Shown here: one piece after another, positions 56,211 to 64,000 of the stretch
How the letters are laid out: each line of letters opens with the position of its first letter
How positions within the stretch are numbered: the stretch's first letter is position 1
Assembly (NCBI RefSeq): GCF_900636535.1
Contig: NZ_LR134289.1
Coordinates: 4,295,001-4,359,000 of the forward strand
Source: Chryseobacterium gleum
GTDB taxonomy: Bacteria > Bacteroidota > Bacteroidia > Flavobacteriales > Weeksellaceae
Reading direction: 5' to 3'
DNA: 64,000 nt
Position numbers and translations under genes: made by a program
The notes under the pieces: model-generated
What the model saw: the letters and a program-made list of their open reading frames with translations, nothing else
The model's database searches: none
Told to the model about the DNA's origin: nothing

Positions 56211-58406
56211 TTATAGATCTTTATAAAGAGAGAAAACGAATTGATGAATATAATCTGACTGATCATTATACAGGAACTCCTCAATAAAAATTAGTTTCTC
56301 ATTTTTTACGGATGATAAAAACATTTGAATTAAATCGTAATTTTTCAGGTTGACCGCCAGTGTATTATCTCCTTTTACCCACTGTATCCATTGTGGAATT
56401 TGTTTTAATTCTCTCCACTCTTCAATATTTTGAAACAGAAGATCTCTTTTACCAGATTGAAGAATGGAATCAAAATAATGAATTTGTTCTGGATCAATTT
56501 TCCACTGTGCTTTAGACAGAATTATATTTTGATATTCAATTCTTGGAAGGAAGTCATAAATTTGGGATAATCCCCCCCAGCTAAATGATAAATAAGGTTT
56601 TACATTCTGATTATTATAATCGCATAAAAAATGGTAGACAGGTAAAGAGTTGTTTAAATAATTATGGGCATTCGTAAGATGAGGAATAATTTCTTTATTG
56701 TGCTTCTTTGACCTTAGAAATAACTGGCTATTCTTTATGGACAGGTACAAGTCTTCCACAAAAATTTGATTGTCTTTTTCTAATGCAGAGCTCGCCAGAT
56801 AAGGAATTTCATATTCTCTTATAGAAGGTCTTCTGATCACATTTCCAATTCTGGATTCGGGTAAGTGTACAATTTCTGCTAAAATTTTGTCCGGATTAAG
56901 TTCCTGTTCTTTTTCAGCAATGGCTTTCACCAAATCTTTTATAGATGATTTTTCTGAACAGAATCTGCCCAATAATTTTCCGGCATTTCCACCGGCAGAT
57001 TTTAAAAATAATTTTTCCTGCTGATTTTCTGAAATGATTTCGGCCATAACAGACAATGTATCTGGCAGTTGATTCCACTGTTCCTCAAAACCATTAAAAT
57101 CATCATCAGTTAAATGTATTACATGATCTTTATTCCAATAAGCTTTTTGTAATTTCCGATTGAGAATAATGTGTACCGGATTAAGATTTACCCGAATTTC
57201 TTTTTTCTGATTAGAATAGGGCAGGATTAAATCTTCAATATAAGGATGAACCCCTTTGGCCGGAATATCTTGTAAATAGCCAATTCCTATTTCCGGATCT
57301 AAAGCATAAGATAATGGAACTTCTTCGTTTTCAAATCTTTCATAAAAGGCTTTTTTGAATTTTTCTAAAGCAGATTCTTTGTAAGGAACAGCAATTTTAT
57401 TCAGAAAAGAGATTCCTTTCTTCAGTTCTTTTTTCCATTGATAGGATAAATTTGTTTCATCTTCAAAATAAAGATCTGTCTGAAAAAGATATTTCTTTTC
57501 ATATTGTACATTCAGCTTTTTGATGAGTTCCTCAATTTCAGAATATGCTTCTGCCGTATTTCCAAAATGTAAATCAAGTTCACTGATCTTGTTTTTAATA
57601 GCCACTAAAATATCTTTTTCCTGATATCTGCCAATTTTGTTTAGCATGTAAATTAATCGTTCCAGAAAATCTCCTCCCGAAACTGTAGGATTAATTTCAC
57701 TTATCAAAACCTGATTTCCGATAAGCTCATCAATAAATTCCCGGGCTTCTTCAAAAGATATATCTTCATGAACGAGAAAGGTGGCAAGCTGGTCAATTGT
57801 TTTACCTGTTTCTGAAAATTGTAGTATAAGTTCCAACTCTTTGGAAAATGGAGCGGAAGAAATGATGTAATCTCTTTTTCCTCCTGTATTTTCATATTCT
57901 ACAAAGCGAATTTTATTTCCAACCTTATGAATACTGTTGTTAGGAAAAAAAGAGATACTGTTTTTAATGGCCGGAATTAAAAGAATCTGCTCTGATAGTG
58001 CCACTAAAAAATGCATATCCAGCTTTGTATCTCTTACTTTTGTAGGCTCTGAGAATATCGGAAATAGAGTCTCTTTTTCAAATTTTCCTGTACTTACTCC
58101 TGAAAATAAACCAAATGGGGTACAGCGGGTACTTGAGCGGTTATAATATTTAAATAATGAAATCTTTGTTTTTTCATTTGGTAAATTAGACGTTGTATGT
58201 TCACGATCCGTCAATTTCTCTATCTCATCATATAAGGAAAGAGAAGCTAAATAAATGGCTTCTCTAAAAATTGTATGGTTGCAATATTTTTCTAAAGATC
58301 CATTGGTGATGTTTTCACCAGAGAAATGATCCTGAAATTCTTTGTAGGAAAAAATTGGAGATCTGACAACAAATGTGTCAAAAAACTGAAATGGAAAACG
58401 TGGCAT
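56211..58406 (-). CDS. Lantibiotic dehydratase glutamylation-domain protein (LanB N-terminal type)
   Basis: The 731-residue protein matches the N-terminal LanB domain, which transfers glutamate from glutamyl-tRNA to Ser/Thr of a precursor peptide. Its start 'RFPFQFFDTFVVRSPIFSY' and 'NRSSTRCTPFGLFSGVSTG' (Arg94; T96-P97-F98-G99) are the usual LanB opening. 'YLQDIPAKGVHPYIEDLILPY', 'GNAGKLLGRFC' and 'PYLSFSWGGLSQIYDFLPRIEYQNIILSKAQW' lie further along. The elimination domain is absent and supplied by the next gene. It shares 1 nt with the hydrolase stop upstream (TAATG). No LanC-type cyclase is encoded in the cluster, which matches a Cys-free precursor. Confidence 0.92.
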   Translation of the reverse strand: MPRFPFQFFDTFVVRSPIFSYKEFQDHFSGENITNGSLEKYCNHTIFREAIYLASLSLYDEIEKLTDREHTTSNLPNEKTKISLFKYYNRSSTRCTPFGLFSGVSTGKFEKETLFPIFSEPTKVRDTKLDMHFLVALSEQILLIPAIKNSISFFPNNSIHKVGNKIRFVEYENTGGKRDYIISSAPFSKELELILQFSETGKTIDQLATFLVHEDISFEEAREFIDELIGNQVLISEINPTVSGGDFLERLIYMLNKIGRYQEKDILVAIKNKISELDLHFGNTAEAYSEIEELIKKLNVQYEKKYLFQTDLYFEDETNLSYQWKKELKKGISFLNKIAVPYKESALEKFKKAFYERFENEEVPLSYALDPEIGIGYLQDIPAKGVHPYIEDLILPYSNQKKEIRVNLNPVHIILNRKLQKAYWNKDHVIHLTDDDFNGFEEQWNQLPDTLSVMAEIISENQQEKLFLKSAGGNAGKLLGRFCSEKSSIKDLVKAIAEKEQELNPDKILAEIVHLPESRIGNVIRRPSIREYEIPYLASSALEKDNQIFVEDLYLSIKNSQLFLRSKKHNKEIIPHLTNAHNYLNNSLPVYHFLCDYNNQNVKPYLSFSWGGLSQIYDFLPRIEYQNIILSKAQWKIDPEQIHYFDSILQSGKRDLLFQNIEEWRELKQIPQWIQWVKGDNTLAVNLKNYDLIQMFLSSVKNEKLIFIEEFLYNDQSDYIHQFVFSLYKDL

Positions 58407-60631
58407 TAATTAAGTGAAATAGGAATTTCTATAAAACTGTTATTGTAAAATTTTATTTCCACAGGAACTGCAGCATCCTTGATGGTTTCTTCGCTCACAT
58501 CTTTTCCGGTTCCATAGTTGATCTGCATAAGCGGATTTTTTATAACTCCCAGGACCAAGACAAGTGTACTGCCTTTTTCTATTTTTTTGCTTACAAATTC
58601 ATTATTGACAGCAGCTATATCCGTTTGTTTATTTTCACGCAGCAATTTTCTTTTCTCTGAGCTTTTAGCATAGCTTGCTCTTCCATAATAGGTGGATAAC
58701 AGAAAATATTTACCTTCTTTGGTCTTTTCATAAAGTTTCATATATACATCAACATCTTTTTTATTAACAGATAATTTCAGATTACCCACAAAATTTCCTG
58801 TAAATTCCACTGGTTTTTCAAATGGCTCTGATGAAAATACAACAGCGTCTGGACTGTAAATTTTACTATCGAGCACGTTATCTTTTTGCTTAAAAAGCTC
58901 ATCTGCATTGGTACGGTCTTTTAAATCTACCGTAAGTGGTGTGAAGTCTTTATCTCTATCTTTTGTTAGAGAAAGCTGATGTTGGTTTGTGATATAGAAT
59001 TTTAATTTATTTTTATCAAAATCATCAATGCTGGAGGTACTTTTCCATTCATTGGTTCCCATTACCTGATAATTAATTTTATCTTTTAAGAAAGTTGGTT
59101 TTAATTTACCCTTCAGAATATAATCAAACCATTCCATTGTTATATTTGTGATATCCATATTGGCCACAGAATCAATTGTATATCCTTTTAGGTTATTTTT
59201 AATATACCCCTGGGATCCTGAATGATCATAAGGTCCGATAATCAAATAATGATTGGCGCTTTTGTTGTATTTATGGTGATTTTTGAAATAGTATAAGGCT
59301 CCCAGCTGATCAGAATCATAATATCCCGTAATAGTTAAAACCGGGATGTTGATATTAGAATATTCCTTTTTGTAAGGTATCATTTTCTGCCAATAGCTGT
59401 CAAATGCCGGATGCTTTAACCAGCGCTGAAATATTATATTTTTTTTACCTGCAATAGAATCCAACTTGTTAAATGCCTCACCACCTTCATACCATTTTTT
59501 AAAAACAGAATTCCAATGATCTTCATCTTTGAAGCCTGCATCAAGCATTTTATTATTGGTAACATAGTTAATCCAACGAAGAGAATAAGAGGCAAAAATG
59601 TTATTATTCATAGGGAAATCTACTACGCCAATTCCTACAGAAGCCTGTGGAATAATAGTTTTTAGAGCTGGATGAAAATTTTTAGCGGCTGCCCATTGGC
59701 TGAAACCCAGATAACTGCCTCCAACCATTCCTACTTTGCCATTGCTCCAGGACTGTTTCGTAATCCAGTCAATGACCTTATTAATATCTTCCTGCTCATG
59801 TTCAAAAGGTTCTATGGCAGCGTTACTCGCATATTTTCCTCTGGGATATATGTAAACAGAATGATAACCATAGCTTGCTTGTACTTTTTGATCATTGGCA
59901 TCTTCTGCATCAGGATAGATGGAATTGACCAGGATGGTAGATTCCGGAGTAGCAATTTTTTTATTTAAAACAACTCTTATACTTATATTATTATTGATTA
60001 ATAAACTGTCTTTTACCTCAAAGTTCCTGGAGTCGAGCTCTTTTAAATAATTTTTAGCGATATCAAATGTAGGTCCTGTTATATATGAGTTATAACTTCT
60101 GCATAGCTGTAAAGCTTTTTTCAGATCTATGCTGTCTTTGTTCTCAAAATCATTTTTAAGAGTAGCCAGAATTTCCTTTTTTGTTTTCTCGGTATCACCA
60201 TTGAAATAACGTGGAAGAATGATCTGTGTTTTTATAGGAAGACTTTCATATTTTTTCAGAAATTCTTCTTTATATTTTTCCTGAAAATTTTTGTATGAAT
60301 TTTTATTTTTTTGAGCATTTATGTAAATTTCATACTGTGTTCCCATAGCGTATGAAATAATAGGATTACTTGTTCTGTAAACACTGCGTACTGAATCAAG
60401 TTGACTTAAAGCAGTATCATAGTTTTGTGCTGCCATACTCACTCTGAAAAGATTATCATACTTTACCGCCTTGTCTTTTTCTTTATAATTCTTTTGTATT
60501 TCAGAATTTAAATAAGAAATTAAAGGCTGCAGTTTTTCAATATTGTATTCATTAAAATGTTTAATACTTATTTTCTGAGAAAAAGAAATATTGAATGTAA
60601 GGAAAAATGATAGGGTTAACAGGTACTTCAT
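58406..60631 (-). CDS. Exported CocE/NonD (S15-type) hydrolase in the RiPP operon
   Basis: The 741-residue protein has a signal peptide (MKYLLTLSFFLTFNISFSQ) and then about 180 helical residues of unknown type. An alpha/beta-hydrolase of the X-Pro dipeptidyl-peptidase/cocaine-esterase group follows: 'GMVGGSYLGFSQWAAA' with nucleophile Ser306, 'TGYYDSDQLG' with Asp439/441 and 'GPYDHSGSQG' with His470. The C-terminal ~200 residues form the jelly-roll domain of the family. Its place directly after the precursor gene suggests it trims, releases or degrades the peptide in the periplasm, or gives self-protection; these are inferences. Confidence 0.88.
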   Translation of the reverse strand: MKYLLTLSFFLTFNISFSQKISIKHFNEYNIEKLQPLISYLNSEIQKNYKEKDKAVKYDNLFRVSMAAQNYDTALSQLDSVRSVYRTSNPIISYAMGTQYEIYINAQKNKNSYKNFQEKYKEEFLKKYESLPIKTQIILPRYFNGDTEKTKKEILATLKNDFENKDSIDLKKALQLCRSYNSYITGPTFDIAKNYLKELDSRNFEVKDSLLINNNISIRVVLNKKIATPESTILVNSIYPDAEDANDQKVQASYGYHSVYIYPRGKYASNAAIEPFEHEQEDINKVIDWITKQSWSNGKVGMVGGSYLGFSQWAAAKNFHPALKTIIPQASVGIGVVDFPMNNNIFASYSLRWINYVTNNKMLDAGFKDEDHWNSVFKKWYEGGEAFNKLDSIAGKKNIIFQRWLKHPAFDSYWQKMIPYKKEYSNINIPVLTITGYYDSDQLGALYYFKNHHKYNKSANHYLIIGPYDHSGSQGYIKNNLKGYTIDSVANMDITNITMEWFDYILKGKLKPTFLKDKINYQVMGTNEWKSTSSIDDFDKNKLKFYITNQHQLSLTKDRDKDFTPLTVDLKDRTNADELFKQKDNVLDSKIYSPDAVVFSSEPFEKPVEFTGNFVGNLKLSVNKKDVDVYMKLYEKTKEGKYFLLSTYYGRASYAKSSEKRKLLRENKQTDIAAVNNEFVSKKIEKGSTLVLVLGVIKNPLMQINYGTGKDVSEETIKDAAVPVEIKFYNNSFIEIPISLN

Positions 60632-60670
60632 AAAAATAAAAAATCAGTAATTTTTCTCAAAATTACTGAT
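60632..60670 (-). terminator. Attenuator-like hairpin between precursor and hydrolase genes
   Basis: Perfect 12-nt arms (60659-60670 and 60643-60654) have a 4-nt loop. On the minus strand they are followed by TTTTTTATTTTT right up to the hydrolase ATG. It would end most transcripts after the precursor and let a fraction read into the enzymes. Confidence 0.75.
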
Positions 60671-60688
60671 AAAATGTTAAAATAGTCA

Positions 60689-60859
60689 TTAATTTTTTAC
60701 TGTCACATCCAGAGTATCTAATGTTTTGTCTAAGACCGTATCATTACCATCATTCAAAAGCATTTGATCACCTCCTCCGGAGCTAATCCCTCCTTTTATT
60801 TTAGACATTTGAACTTTGTTTAGGGATAATCTTTTTTCTGTTTTTTTAATTTTTTTCAC
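60689..60859 (-). CDS. Short GG-leader RiPP precursor peptide, Cys-free core
   Basis: A 56-residue peptide that I start at GTG 60859. The leader (24 residues) has the Bacteroidota class I lanthipeptide look 'KRLSLNKVQMSKIKGG', ending in Gly-Gly. The 32-residue core contains 'ISSGGGDQMLLND' and 'DTVLDKTLDTLDVTV': Ser2, Ser3 and four Thr, six Asp, no Cys. A longer frame from TTG 60901 (70 residues) overlaps the promoter and is rejected. Being first in the operon before a split LanB pair, it is the likely substrate. Without Cys it cannot form lanthionine, so dehydroamino acids or another modification are expected. Confidence 0.85.
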   Translation of the reverse strand: MKKIKKTEKRLSLNKVQMSKIKGGISSGGGDQMLLNDGNDTVLDKTLDTLDVTVKN

Positions 60860-60898
60860 TGCTAAAGTAGTTTTAAGATTTTTAAATAAATTGAAGTA

Positions 60899-60929
60899 CA
60901 AAGGAAATTCTATTCCTGTAAATAAAGAA
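60899..60929 (-). promoter_or_regulatory. Promoter of the RiPP operon (TTC-N20-TTCCTTTG)
   Basis: On the minus strand TTC (60929-60927) is 20 nt from TTCCTTTG (60906-60899). Both elements are off-consensus by one base, as expected for an activated promoter. The transcript would start near 60893, after the TTG codon and about 34 nt before GTG 60859. Confidence 0.6.
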
Positions 60930-60934
60930 TTTAT

Positions 60935-60960
60935 ATATACCGAAATTGATAAATTTCGGT
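60935..60960. promoter_or_regulatory. Palindromic box 1 upstream of the RiPP promoter
   Basis: The palindrome is ACCGAAATT-GATA-AATTTCGGT (60939-60960). The 25 nt at 60935-60959 match box 2 (62862-62886) at 22 positions. Its centre (60949.5) lies 20.5 nt upstream of the first -33 base. Confidence 0.75.
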
Positions 60961-61007
60961 GAGATTTACATGTAAAATATTAATTTTCAGCATTTTGTAA
61001 TTTTGTT

Positions 61008-62738
61008 TTAATTGAGTGCTTTTATATAATAAGAAGGAAGTGTTCCTGTTATTTTTTTGAAGGCATTCGTGAAAGACTCAGCATTGTTGTAGCCAATATC
61101 ATCAGCAATAGCAGCAATGGTATGCTTTCTTATTTTTTCGTTAGATTTTAATTCTTCAACAATATAGTTGATCCTAAGCTCGTTCAGATATTGGGAAAAG
61201 TTTTTACCCTTTAATTCATTGACTAGTTTTGAGAGATAATCTCTGTTAGTATCAAATTCTTTTGACAGAGAATCTAAAGTAATGTTTTTATTTAGAAAAC
61301 TATTAGTCTTTTCAAACTGTTCTATTTTATCAATGAGTATTTTAAATTTTGGATTAGAAGAAAGGTCACTTTTCGTAGCTTTTTCCTTTCTTTCAATGGT
61401 AATGGAAGGATTATCTGTAATGGGAGTTTCAGTCTTTTGCTCTTTTTCCAGCACAGGGGTACTCAAAGGTTTTTCTGATAATACTTTTGCCTGCTTTTCG
61501 TATTCTTTTATTTTCTTCCTATTTTTCCTGATTACAAATATGAAAGCTAAAGTAATCAGAAGCAAACACGCTATCAGCCAGGCATTCTGATGGTTCAGTC
61601 TTTCAATTACACTTACCTTTTCTTTCATAAGCAAAGGGGTGTCATATTTTTTCAGAATTTCTTTTGAAAGATTTTTTCGGTTCACAGCTATTATACTGTC
61701 ACTATACATCAGGTTGTCAATGTATTTTAGCTGGTTTTTTAAATCGCCTTTCTTTTTATAAAAGTCTATCAGAATTTCATATCCCTCTCTTTTTATAGGT
61801 TCAAAACTGTTAAAGGTAAAAGAAATTGAATCTGCCTTTTTAAAAAATTCTATAGCTTCGTTTTCACTGCGGGTTGCATATTTTATTTTTCCCAGATAGT
61901 AATATAATACTCCCAGATTACTATAATCTTTATTTGTTATCAATCCTTTTTCTACTTCCAGCAGGATTTTATAAGACAGCGAATAATCTTTTACATAAAA
62001 GAGGCTAATCCCTTTTATCATAAGCAGATAGCTGTAATAAGAATAATTATTGTATTTCTTACATTCTGTAAGCCCCAGATCTGCAAATTCAATACCTTTT
62101 TTATAGTCCTTACATTTGGTATAAATATTAGCTAAAGAAAAAATAGAAGCAATATAGTTTTTAGCATCTACATTGTTGTTTTTTATTTTATCTTTTTCAT
62201 ACTTATAGTATTTCAAAAAGAGAGGGAGTGCTTCCTGATATTCTTCTGTAGCTGTTTTTAGGATGGCAATAAGCTTGTTTATATAAAAAAACTGTTCTTT
62301 ATTGTCAGCCCTGTTGTGATTAATAGCTATAGTATATTTATCTAAAGCTTCTTTGTATTTCCCTTCATTGTTGAATAAAATACCTTTTAATATATAAGAT
62401 TTTGCCGGGTAATCGTAGTTATTAACGTTTTTTGAGGCAGAGATGAGTGAGTCTGCAAAGGGATGCCCGTTTTCATTCTTCAGATTTTTTACCCGCGCTA
62501 TATTATAATATCCATCAAACAGGATGTCCCTATTATTTTCTTTCTTTCCTTTTAATAGAATGTAATTGGCTAAAAGCTCAGCTTTATCGTTGTCAACCTG
62601 GAATACTTTATTGTAAGCATCATTAATATACTTATAACTTTTATTCTTTAACGAGTCTGGAATTTTTATTCCCTTTATGCTTTGAGAAAAGAAAAAAACA
62701 GGGAAAACGGTTAAAAAAATTAAATGAAACTTCTTCAT
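61008..62738 (-). CDS. TPR membrane protein with AraC-type DNA-binding domain
   Basis: This 576-residue regulator has a signal peptide (MKKFHLIFLTVFPVFFFSQ) and a periplasmic domain (about 20-385) of TPR-like helices ('YNIARVKNLKNENG', 'SLANIYTKCKDYKKGIEFADLGL', 'YYYLGKIKYATRSENEAIEFFKKADS'). One membrane helix follows ('AWLIACLLLITLAFIFVI', about 393-410), then a cytoplasmic AraC-type HTH at about 475-576 ('LDSLSKEFDTNRDYLSKLVNEL' and 'IADDIGYNNAESFTNAFKKITGTLPSYY'). Such Bacteroidota proteins link an outer signal to gene control. It lies between two copies of a palindromic box, one at the precursor operon and one at the receptor gene, and is the likely binder. Confidence 0.9.
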   Translation of the reverse strand: MKKFHLIFLTVFPVFFFSQSIKGIKIPDSLKNKSYKYINDAYNKVFQVDNDKAELLANYILLKGKKENNRDILFDGYYNIARVKNLKNENGHPFADSLISASKNVNNYDYPAKSYILKGILFNNEGKYKEALDKYTIAINHNRADNKEQFFYINKLIAILKTATEEYQEALPLFLKYYKYEKDKIKNNNVDAKNYIASIFSLANIYTKCKDYKKGIEFADLGLTECKKYNNYSYYSYLLMIKGISLFYVKDYSLSYKILLEVEKGLITNKDYSNLGVLYYYLGKIKYATRSENEAIEFFKKADSISFTFNSFEPIKREGYEILIDFYKKKGDLKNQLKYIDNLMYSDSIIAVNRKNLSKEILKKYDTPLLMKEKVSVIERLNHQNAWLIACLLLITLAFIFVIRKNRKKIKEYEKQAKVLSEKPLSTPVLEKEQKTETPITDNPSITIERKEKATKSDLSSNPKFKILIDKIEQFEKTNSFLNKNITLDSLSKEFDTNRDYLSKLVNELKGKNFSQYLNELRINYIVEELKSNEKIRKHTIAAIADDIGYNNAESFTNAFKKITGTLPSYYIKALN

Positions 62739-62754
62739 ATTTCTAAATACACTG

Positions 62755-62762
62755 CAAATTTA
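62755..62762 (-). promoter_or_regulatory. Promoter core (TAAATTTG) of the TPR-AraC regulator gene
   Basis: TAAATTTG followed by C on the minus strand lies 16 nt before the regulator ATG. Confidence 0.5.
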
Positions 62763-62861
62763 TGAATTATCATCGGATTTTTATCATGGAAGTATAAATG
62801 GTTGTTTATCAGTTGTGTATTGATCTCTTTTAATCGTGAATTTGTAAATTTTTGGAAAAAG

Positions 62862-62886
62862 ATATACCGATATTGATCAATCTCGG
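62862..62886. promoter_or_regulatory. Palindromic box 2 upstream of the receptor promoter
   Basis: CCGATATTGATCAATCTCGG (62867-62886) is a palindrome with one mismatched pair. It matches box 1 at 22 of 25 positions (ATATACCGA-x-ATTGAT-x-AAT-x-TCGG). Its centre (62876.5) lies 20.5 nt upstream of the first base of the TTG at 62897. Confidence 0.75.
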
Positions 62887-62896
62887 ATTACTAATC

Positions 62897-62927
62897 TTGT
62901 AGACCTTAGGTATAATCATGATGTTTG
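62897..62927 (+). promoter_or_regulatory. Promoter of the TonB-dependent receptor gene (TTG-N20-GATGTTTG)
   Basis: TTG at 62897-62899 is 20 nt from GATGTTTG (62920-62927), which differs from the -7 consensus in the first base. The predicted start is about 14 nt before the ATG. Confidence 0.55.
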
Positions 62928-62948
62928 CATCAGAAATATTGAAAGTAA

Positions 62949-64000
62949 ATGAGGAAAATAGTAATATGTGTAAGTGTTTTGCTTCCGTTGTTTGGTTTCT
63001 CTCAAGAGAAGAAAGATTCCATTAAAACAGTTATAGAAAAACAAATTGCAGAAATAAAAGTGAATGGTAAAAAACCTTTTTTTGAACAAAAGGATGACCG
63101 TTTTGTTTTTAATGTTGAAAATAGCGATTTGGTTGTAGGAAATCACATATCTGAAGTTCTCTCTCAAACACCATTGTTAAAAGTAGATGATAATAAAATA
63201 ACTCTTCTGGGAACAAACGCCTCTGTTTACATCAATGACAGAAAATCAATTCTTAAAGGCAAAGACTTAATACAATATCTTAATGCTATGCCGGCTTCTA
63301 ATCTGGTAAAGATAGAGCTGATTACCAATCCTTCCTCAAAATATGATCTGGAGGATGCCATGATTATTAATCTGAAGCTGAAGAAGCTGGAAACAGATGG
63401 ACTGAAAGGAAGTTTTACCATTACAGATAAACAAAACAGAAAAAACAGCCAGCAGACGAATATTGCTTTAAATTATCATAAAAACAGATTTTCAAATAAT
63501 ACCATGTTGTTTTTTGAAAATAATAATGACCTGCAAAGAAACAGTATTGATAACTATAGCTCAAAATTCAGCAGAAATCAGATTATAGGAAGTACGCTGG
63601 TTAAAGAAACCAACTTTGGAGGAAATACAGGTTTTGATTATGAGCTTAATGAAAGAAGCAGCATAGGAGGTATTCTGGAATATTATCACAAAACACCGGA
63701 ATCTTCCCTTGAAAACAGGAATATCTATTATGATACTACAGGAGGAATTTTTGAAAACAGAACGGTAAATACACAAAATGATAAGCTGAACCTTTTCGGA
63801 GGAAATATTTATTACAGTTTTAATGATGATAAAAAATCCAAGCGATTGGATATCAACTTTGATTATTATACCCATCACAGAGATAATACGACAGAGTTTT
63901 TTAATTTGACAAACCCATATTCTAATTTAATATATAATGATTATCAGAAGGACAATTATACGGTAAGAGTAGATTACTCCAAAACTTTAGAAAAACTAAA
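62949..64000 (+). CDS. TonB-dependent outer-membrane receptor-like protein (partial)
   Basis: The frame starts at ATG 62949 and is open at the window end (about 350 codons seen). A signal peptide (MRKIVICVSVLLPLFGFSQ) is followed by a plug-like domain: 'DRFVFNVENSDLVVGNHISEVLSQTP', 'KITLLGTNASVYINDRKSILKGKDL', 'MPASNLVKIELITNPSSKYD'. Outer-membrane barrel strands then begin ('GGNTGFDYELNERSSIGGILEYYHK'). No carboxypeptidase-like N-terminal domain is present. It matches the 'outer membrane beta-barrel family' group of TonB-dependent proteins. It is divergent from the regulator, shares a palindromic box with the RiPP promoter and so may import, secrete or resist the peptide. Confidence 0.88.
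   Translation, partial: MRKIVICVSVLLPLFGFSQEKKDSIKTVIEKQIAEIKVNGKKPFFEQKDDRFVFNVENSDLVVGNHISEVLSQTPLLKVDDNKITLLGTNASVYINDRKSILKGKDLIQYLNAMPASNLVKIELITNPSSKYDLEDAMIINLKLKKLETDGLKGSFTITDKQNRKNSQQTNIALNYHKNRFSNNTMLFFENNNDLQRNSIDNYSSKFSRNQIIGSTLVKETNFGGNTGFDYELNERSSIGGILEYYHKTPESSLENRNIYYDTTGGIFENRTVNTQNDKLNLFGGNIYYSFNDDKKSKRLDINFDYYTHHRDNTTEFFNLTNPYSNLIYNDYQKDNYTVRVDYSKTLEKL

Noticed and set aside
60860..60901. Longer TTG start of the RiPP precursor (70 residues)
   Set aside because: It overlaps the promoter inferred from matching geometry at the receptor gene, and the extra residues do not resemble leader peptides.
1..64000. CRISPR array, insertion sequence, prophage or rRNA operon
   Set aside because: No regularly spaced identical repeats, transposase/integrase/phage motifs or rRNA sequence were seen; only a single tRNA.

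Overview
The window looks like a chromosomal segment of a Chryseobacterium-type flavobacterium (Bacteroidota, Weeksellaceae). The grounds are AT-rich DNA, many Bacteroidota promoter cores of the form TAnnTTTG with a TTG about 17-21 nt upstream, a PorP/SprF-family protein, a type IX secretion C-terminal signal on a nuclease, a short NuoG without the molybdopterin domain, and paired TPR/AraC-type regulators and TonB-dependent proteins. No transposase, prophage or CRISPR array was seen.

Region 1 (1-21.3 kb) is mostly housekeeping: a TRIC-type channel, coaD, ddl, a PASTA protein, an RluA pseudouridine synthase, porP/sprF, hemW, murI, a nitroreductase divergent from an HxlR regulator, rsmD, a Smr protein, phosphoesterases, a serine hydrolase, an archaemetzincin lipoprotein, sixA, ruvX, def and mazG. 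A four-helix-bundle (S23-type) gene sits between inverted copies of short repeated words. Several first-ATG calls were moved downstream because a promoter core lies inside the longer reading frame.

Region 2 (21.3-29.8 kb) holds a C1q-like secreted protein, a 1238-residue phosphoesterase/outer-membrane-barrel fusion, an HD phosphohydrolase fused to a Pycsar-type membrane effector domain, and a large GAF protein.

Region 3 (29.9-44.4 kb) is a complete 14-gene respiratory Complex I operon, nuoA to nuoN, all on the minus strand, with an outer-membrane-barrel gene inserted between nuoF and nuoG. Its wider spacers carry short degenerate repeat words, and one carries a 33-bp palindrome that recurs at 19.45 kb.

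Region 4 (44.6-55.3 kb) contains a small two-helix membrane protein missed by length filters, a GNAT protein, a zinc peptidase, an IMPACT/YigZ protein, ribD, a DUF349 protein, aroE, a T9SS-exported endonuclease, an FtsX/LolE-type permease, rbfA, methylmalonyl-CoA epimerase and a CAT-anticodon tRNA.

Region 5 (55.3-64 kb) is the most unusual part: a compact RiPP (ribosomally made, modified peptide) locus. It has a short GG-leader precursor whose core has six Ser/Thr but no Cys, a secreted S15-type hydrolase, and a split lantibiotic dehydratase (glutamylation protein plus elimination protein). Beside it lie a TPR/AraC-type membrane regulator and a TonB-dependent outer-membrane protein that runs off the window end. 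A 25-nt near-identical palindromic box lies in front of both the precursor promoter and the receptor promoter with the same geometry, which suggests that the regulator between them controls both. No LanC cyclase, C39 peptidase or ABC exporter is present, so the product is predicted to be a dehydrated peptide without lanthionine rings.
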